64,000 nucleotides of DNA from Ehretia macrophylla (taxonomy: Eukaryota; Streptophyta; Magnoliopsida; Boraginales; Ehretiaceae), in NCBI GenBank assembly GCA_037974665.1, contig CM075767.1, positions 7,589,501-7,653,500 on the forward strand, written 5' to 3'. A program made the translations under genes and the position numbers. The notes under the pieces are model-generated. The model made no database searches and was not told the DNA's origin. It was given only the letters and a program-made list of their open reading frames with translations. Within the stretch, counting starts at the first letter, position 1, and each line of letters starts with the position of its first letter. Below, one piece after another: positions 58,330 to 64,000 of the stretch.

Positions 58330-60682
58330 TGTGAAACCCCATATTTTACTTTTGCATAGAATTGCGTGTTTTGACATGTTTATGAGTTATATGAGTTAGA
58401 ATGTGCTAACTCTGTGATTTATATTCCTATTACATGCTATGTGTACATTCATGAAATTTTTATCAAAACGGCATTGAAAATTTTATCGTCAATTTTTGTG
58501 AATAGTATTTTGAATGCATGTCCGCTAAACATCTATAGACCCGTGTTTGATCAAAACGGATTTTGAATCGGATTAGGAATTTAAAAAGGTTTTTACATAT
58601 TCTTTCGCAAAAATCGAGTTTTTAACCGAGTCGGGTATAAATGTTCGAATGTGTAACTTGTTGTCAACTAAAAATATACTACTTAAAAATAGTTTAAGTA
58701 TTAAATGCAAATATGTGAGCAAAAATAGTCTAAAAGACAATTAAAAGACTAAAAAGACAAAAAATACTAAAAAATTAACTAAATGTTCAACTTTGACTTT
58801 TTCATATTTTGTTGACTTATGCATATAAATTCTCTACACACATTAAAAACAAAGCAAACACCACAAACACACACACACACACATTGTCGTGAGTTCCTTG
58901 AGCATTTTGGAGAGTTTTTCATTTTATTTTACAAAGCAAATTTTGCCTAGAAAACTTGTTTTTTGTTCGAATCTTTTCAAACCGAGCTAGATTCCGCTTG
59001 TTGGGCACCTATTGCATGCATTCCTAGCTTTGTTTCGGATCAAAGATGAGAGAAAAATTCTAGATCTCAAAATGCTGTTTTGTGTCATTTTCATATAATA
59101 GAATTGTTATCCGATGAAATGCTAAACTGTTGCTCAGTGGATGCTAATGATCGTTTATGTGCGTTTATATAAGTTTTGAACGGTAGTAGCATGTATTTTT
59201 ATTTTCGGGTATGAAAGTTGGAATTTGAGTTCATTGTTGAATAATTGTTGTTGTAGTGGTTGGAATTGGTTGGTGGTGGCTTCTAAAAGTTTGTTAATTA
59301 TAGGGTAGTAATGTTGTAATGCTGAATTTTTGATTTGGATGTGGTGGTGAAAGTCCAGAAAATTCAGCCTTAGTGCATTGAGGAATTAGGGTTGTTGGGC
59401 TTGTTTTGGATGGGTTATGTTGGTTTTTTAGGGGGCTAATGTAGATGCTTGAGTGGGTGAATGATAGAAAGTAGTTTGGAGGTTATTGGATTAGTAGCTT
59501 GTAAGTTATGATTGTTGGAAGTTTGTGTAGTCTTTCTTTAAAAGTTGAAATATTATCTTTGGTTGTTTGGGTAGTGTTTGAGTGGTTGAATCTCGGGTTG
59601 TTTTTGGTTAGATTCGGGTTTGGTTGTATGGTTTAATGCATGTAAGTTGGGTGACCTACTTTGTCATCTAACTTAGTTGTTGAGTTGTTAATTAATTAAT
59701 TGATGTTATGTTATTGAAATGATGTTAACTGATTGATTATTGATGATGCCGGGAGATAGGCAACCTACTTTTGTTGTCCTCCTGTGATATGAATATTTAT
59801 TATTATTGTCATGAGTCTTGATAAGTGTGTGCCACCTCTCGGGCAACATTGGGCTGTCGGGTTGATACCGGCATGACTATCATAGACTACCCCCAGCTCG
59901 TATGGGCGGAGGTGCCATGGAGGGAGGGGCTAGATGAGGTACCTCGGGTGTGTGAGTAATGGAGAGTTACAAGAAGATTGTTGAAATCGTGATGGCGTAT
60001 GGAGCTACACCAACTAGAGTATCCTTATTGTTTGGTTATTGTATTTGTTGTACTTATATTGATATTGATGTTCATTGTATGTTTGCTGCTCAAAGGATGA
60101 TTTTCCAAGGGGTATAGTAAATGTTTTTAAAAGATTTATCGAATTCTCATTGGGCTTGTTTTATATAAGCTCATTCTCATTCGTTTTTTGCATTCAGGTG
60201 TTACTGAGCCGGACTTTGTGTACGTTCCTCAAGAAGCTGAGTATATGCCTTACGTGGACGAGTCTTATGTGCCGGAGTCTTTTCCATGAGTTTGTCTTAG
60301 CATTTGTAATATGTTGTATTGTATAACTTACTTAAAGTTAAAGACTTATGTAATGCTAGTTTAGTAGTCTTTCTTTTGAACATGATTAGGTTGCTAGACT
60401 GATTTATAATCTATTTTGCAAATGTATGATATGTCCTATGGTCAATGCTGGAGCGGAGGCGTATAACTTATGAATGCACTGATGAATGGTTGTTTAATAT
60501 ATGGAAATTGTTGTGTTTATGTTGTTGAAACGGTTGTAGAGTTGTTGTTGATCTTTAGAGTTGGTTGTTTGAAGTTATAAAGGGTTGGTTTAGAGCTCTG
60601 ATGTACGTGTTATAGTCGTTATACTTTCAAAATTCCGTTGCGTCCTGACTGATTGTAAAGGGGGTCGAGTTGGGGCGTGACA
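58330..60682 (+). repeat. 5' LTR of T-family element T1
   Basis: TGTGAAACCCCATATTTTAC...GAGTTGGGGCGTGACA, followed by TTTAAG and a primer-binding site, so it is a 5' LTR. Its 3' part matches 1-1739. It contains the stem-loop at 59758-59780. The open frame 60075-60326 also has a counterpart at 1204-1392 but shows no domain. The element's internal part continues at 63245 after solo LTR U2 and leaves the window. Confidence 0.85.
58865..58884. repeat. (CA)n microsatellite in T1 LTR
   Basis: A short CA run inside the LTR. Confidence 0.85.
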
Positions 60683-60688
60683 TTTAAG

Positions 60689-60697
60689 TGGTATCAG
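60689..60697 (+). other. Primer-binding site of T1, split by U2
   Basis: TGGTATCAG lies here, with AACTAGG resuming at 63245. Joined through the duplicated ATCAG this is an initiator-Met-type site with one G-to-A change. Confidence 0.85.
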
Positions 60698-63239
60698 TGT
60701 GACGCCCGAGAATTAGCCATACATTGACTTATTGTTGCATTCATTATTTGCGCATTTCCTTCTGTGCTTTATTAACCATCTTCTGTAGTCACTATTCATC
60801 CCATTTTTAAACTGCATTATAATAGTGAATTATCATTTTTATTAAATCACATTAATTGTTAAAGGGGTGGGAAAAATGTGCAATTGAGTTAGAGGCGATA
60901 GGAGAGCTCGTTTAGAAAATGTTTTTAGTGGTTTAATGAATAGTATTACGTTACGTAACTTAGTGTTTTAATTAGCTAGCCTATGTTTTACACCTTAGGC
61001 TCGTTTTAAAGCTAGCAACGCGCATTTTAGAAGTCCACTTAAGCAACCACTTGACCCTACCTCAACTTAACCTCACTATATAACCTTATAAGCACCAAAA
61101 CACAAAACAAAAAGAAAACAATGTGCAGAAATTACTGTAGCAAGGCCGAAAACACCAAGGAGAAGGAAAAAAGGTGATTTTGCTCTTCAACTCTTCAAGC
61201 CAAGCCAATCCAAGCCTAGAGCTAGTAGTTTAGGGTGTGTGCAAGCTTCCTAGGTGCTCCTACGCGCATTGGTGAGGGATTTCACGGCTTATTTTCGCAT
61301 TTTAAAATAGTTGTCAATTTCTTGATTTGTTGAAAATGTGACCAAATGTTATTGTATTGATTATCTATGCTATTATACCTTGTATATGAGTGCTAGAGAA
61401 CATATTTGAGCCATTGTTTCGCCTTTTAAACGGTTAGAATCGTTAGTTTGAATTATGAGGTGAATAATGACGTTTTTCTAGGGTTTTGTGGAATTGCACG
61501 TATTAGCTTGATTCAACACTCCTAATAGATGCTTTAGGTGCTAATGAAGATAGACTAATAGCCCCGTACACTTGAATTGCTCTAAAATTGCATAAAACGT
61601 GAATTAGGCGACTTTAACAAAAGGGTTTCGGGGTTAGGGCAAATCCGGGTGGATTCGGGCTTCACTTTTAGTATTCTTAGGCTACCTAGGTGCTATAGAA
61701 GCTTTGCTAGCCCTTGTTTGAAGCCCGGATAAGGCATGTGTAGTTTAAAGCTAGAAGAGGGAATTTGGGGCTTTCGGGGTAATTGCGGGCTTTTGAATGT
61801 GTTTAGGGATTGAAAGGGTTCCTTGAGGGTTAGTTAGAAGGTTGGTATAGTTTTCCTTTGAAATTGAATCGTTAACTTTGGTTTGGAAGGGAAACAGCTT
61901 GGAAAACAAAGGGGTTTAGGTGCAAATTCGGTTGTCTCGCGCTTCTAAGACCTTGGCATGACTTCTTGTGGGTTTAAATGTGATTTCAAGATGTTTTAGA
62001 GCTTTTGGCATGATTCTATGCTTGTCTTGTATATGTTCCTTTGTTAAGTTGCTTAATTGCTCGTATAAACTGCTTCTAATCTATTTGTTCGAGGTCAACC
62101 TACTTTGTTGATCCTCCCTCGTGTTATTGCTTATAATGTTATTGATATCTTGTCATTGTTAAGTGCATTGCATAGTGGTTGCGCAACCATAGTGTCAGGG
62201 GCGGTTGTGTTGGATATCGGCTGGGCGGCAGAGGGCTTGCCAGTGGATATTCAAACTCCGTACCCTATTCCCTCACTCGCCTGGTCCAGAGATTTCCAGG
62301 GGGTGTTGGGTCGTAGGATTATCGGGGTACATCCGGAGTACACCCACTGGAGTGTTTGGGGTTATGCCGGCTTATCGTGATCGTGATCGTGATTCGTGGA
62401 TCGTGAATGAAGACCAAGTGAAGATTGGAGTATAGGGGTTATATGAATGTATCCTTTTTAATGTGTGGGTATTAAGCTATTGTTACTTCTTAAATTTTTT
62501 AATTTGTTATTGTTGCTTAACTGTTTTACCTGTTGCATTGCACGCCCCGGGACCTTATCCCTCACTGGGCAACAGTGGTTGCTCATACCTCGATATATGT
62601 TTCAGGAAGTGCTGAGGGTGAATCCCAACTACTTGAGATGCTAGTAGAAGAGGAAGAAGTTCAAGCTGAGCCTTTGCCCTAGTTGTTATGTGTTTGTCAT
62701 CTAAGGTGGATATGTCTTCTTGTTGTTACATGGTGTACTTGTATTGCTATAGCATGATCTATTTTGTGGCCTTAAGGCTATGTATATTCTTGTAGTTGTA
62801 AGTTGAAAGTTATTGGTTGTATTGTTAGCCTCGAGATATTATGGCTTGTAATAACTTTTAATTCTCCTTTTAGTTCTTGCATGCTTGGGGGTGTATGTTT
62901 AAAGGTATGTTGATTTCAACTTCTAAGATTGCTCTAATGTTATCATAGAATGGCATGTTAAAAAGGTTTAATGAAAAGTTAAGTTGGGTGCATGCTTGTG
63001 TGATTTGGAGTTGTTGTTTGTCTCCTGGCTTGGATGGCCTTGAACCTTTGAATTTTAATTATAAAAGATTGTTTTAGTATATTGTGGCTATTTTGAGCAT
63101 TTACAGGTTTCCAAAATGTCCGCGGTACAGAGGAAACTCTGTCCGTTTTTTCCTAAAATTTTGTGACCGGGTTTGGTATTGGGTTGTGATTAGCATGGCT
63201 ATTAGAGCCTCCGGTCTCGTGAGGGATCGGGGCGTTACA
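60698..63239 (+). repeat. Solo Tekay-type LTR U2 with perfect TSD
   Basis: TGTGACGCCCGAGAATTAGC...GGATCGGGGCGTTACA, 2542 bp, flanked by ATCAG at 60693-60697 and 63240-63244. It holds the stem-loop (62092-62115) and the TGGTTGCGCAACCA palindrome (62176-62189). Open frames 62105-62435 and 63084-63308 are LTR sequence. Confidence 0.95.
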
Positions 63240-63244
63240 ATCAG

Positions 63245-64000
63245 AACTAGGTTTAGCTGTCAACTGGGGTATCCTCGGAATGTGGGTATGCAAGTATGTA
63301 TTAAGTGAAAGAAAAGTGAAACATATGTTAATATGTTTATGTGATTAATTTACTTATGTGTCTAACTTTCTATGTGACCAATATGCTTTATGTGTTAAGT
63401 GAACTAATGTGGCCAATATGCTTTATGTGACAACATGCTTTATGGACTCATTGTGTTGTAATTAATGTGCATTATGTGACAAATGTGTTTTATGTGATTG
63501 AAGTGTCTTGTATGAAGTTAGTAGTTTATGTGGTTTTAATTGTTTATAACCAGCTTATGTGAAACGTGTTTTAGGTGTTCAATGTTCTTTAAGTGACCAA
63601 TGTGCGTACGTGATCAACTTGCCTTATGTGCAGTATATTGCTTAAGTGACTTTAATTGTTTATAACTTGCTTACGTGATGTAACCTATATATGTGATATT
63701 GGTTTCTTATGTGCTAAATTGTGTGTTATGTGATAATGTTATATTATATGATAATCATGCATTATGTTGTACCTGTTTTCATGTGATATAATTGTATATA
63801 TGCTATAACTGTGGGTGACTCTTTTGGGTAAAGTAGGGATGACTGCAAGAGTTTCCTGAACCAGAGGTAGGCTATGATTTTGAGTTATTATTATTCTGAT
63901 AGTATATCATTGAGATCTTGATAATTATGCTTATGGATTTTAGTCTCAGTTTAATGGATCTATTCTTAATGTTCCTTTAGCGAGAATGAAGTTGTTCGAG
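63245..64000 (+). other. T1 internal leader with TTATGTGA array
   Basis: It continues the T1 element after its primer-binding site. No coding frame is seen. From about 63330 to 63780 a degenerate array of TTATGTGA/CTTATGTG words recurs every 15-30 bp, often in TGCTTTATGTGA. From 63800 it becomes less repetitive, possibly approaching gag. Confidence 0.65.

Noticed and set aside
1..60682. T LTRs at 1-1739 and 58330-60682 as the two ends of one giant element
   Set aside because: Both face the same way, but the right copy is followed by a primer-binding site (a 5' LTR) and the left copy adjoins copia pol rather than T interior.
62105..62435. ORFs of 91 and 76 codons
   Set aside because: Inside solo LTR U2; the matching region of U1 has different frames (27785-28095).

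Overview
The window is plant nuclear DNA, most likely from a eudicot; the species cannot be named from what is visible. It is AT-rich and made almost wholly of LTR retrotransposons and their wreckage. The evidence is primer-binding sites matching plant initiator-Met tRNA (TGGTATCAGAGC-type) and the Athila-type TGGCGCCGTTGTCGGGGA, polypurine tracts next to LTR starts, Ty1/copia and Ty3/gypsy gag-pol fragments, and target-site duplications (TSDs). I found no supportable host protein-coding gene, rRNA, tRNA or CRISPR array. All similarity statements come from reading by eye; no alignment or search was run.

Left part (1-9424): the 3' part of a Tekay/Del-type LTR ('T' family), a copia reverse transcriptase/RNase H remnant with its 3' LTR (A), a second copy of that LTR (B) with a dense cluster of W-box cores, a reversed LTR fragment of a second copia family, and a third LTR piece (C).

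Centre (9425-47165): a decayed minus-strand Athila element ('Athila B') is split by a plus-strand copia element ('K', 11480-45973). K carries its own insertions. Its left internal part holds a minus-strand Tekay-type LTR (V1), a minus-strand Athila element with integrase and an env-position ORF (A1, 16731-24785), a Tekay 3' end with LTR (U1) and another reversed LTR (V3). Its right internal part holds a plus-strand, pol-less Athila derivative (A2, 32231-42546), whose gag is split by a solo Tekay-type LTR (U3, 34448-37991). Near-matching TSDs flank K, A2 and U3, and removing U3 plus one TSD copy brings the gag halves back into frame.

Right part (47166-64000): the 3' end of a minus-strand Tat/Retand element with a 3' UTR minisatellite, a reversed Tekay-type LTR (V2), a minus-strand copia element ('M', same family as K, 50155-58329), and a T-family element entering from 58330. 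That element's primer-binding site is split by a solo LTR (U2, 60698-63239) with a perfect 5-bp TSD.

The most interesting signals are regulatory or structural: GCGCTCGAGCGC palindromes at Athila promoters and again at two promoter-like sites ahead of the env-position ORF; a candidate splice donor/acceptor pair for that ORF; a triple CCACGTGTC box in both A2 LTRs; a hairpin (CTAGG-AGGCAA-CCTAG) at the end of Athila pol, duplicated in A2; and two stem-loop or palindromic motifs conserved among otherwise diverged Tekay-type LTRs.
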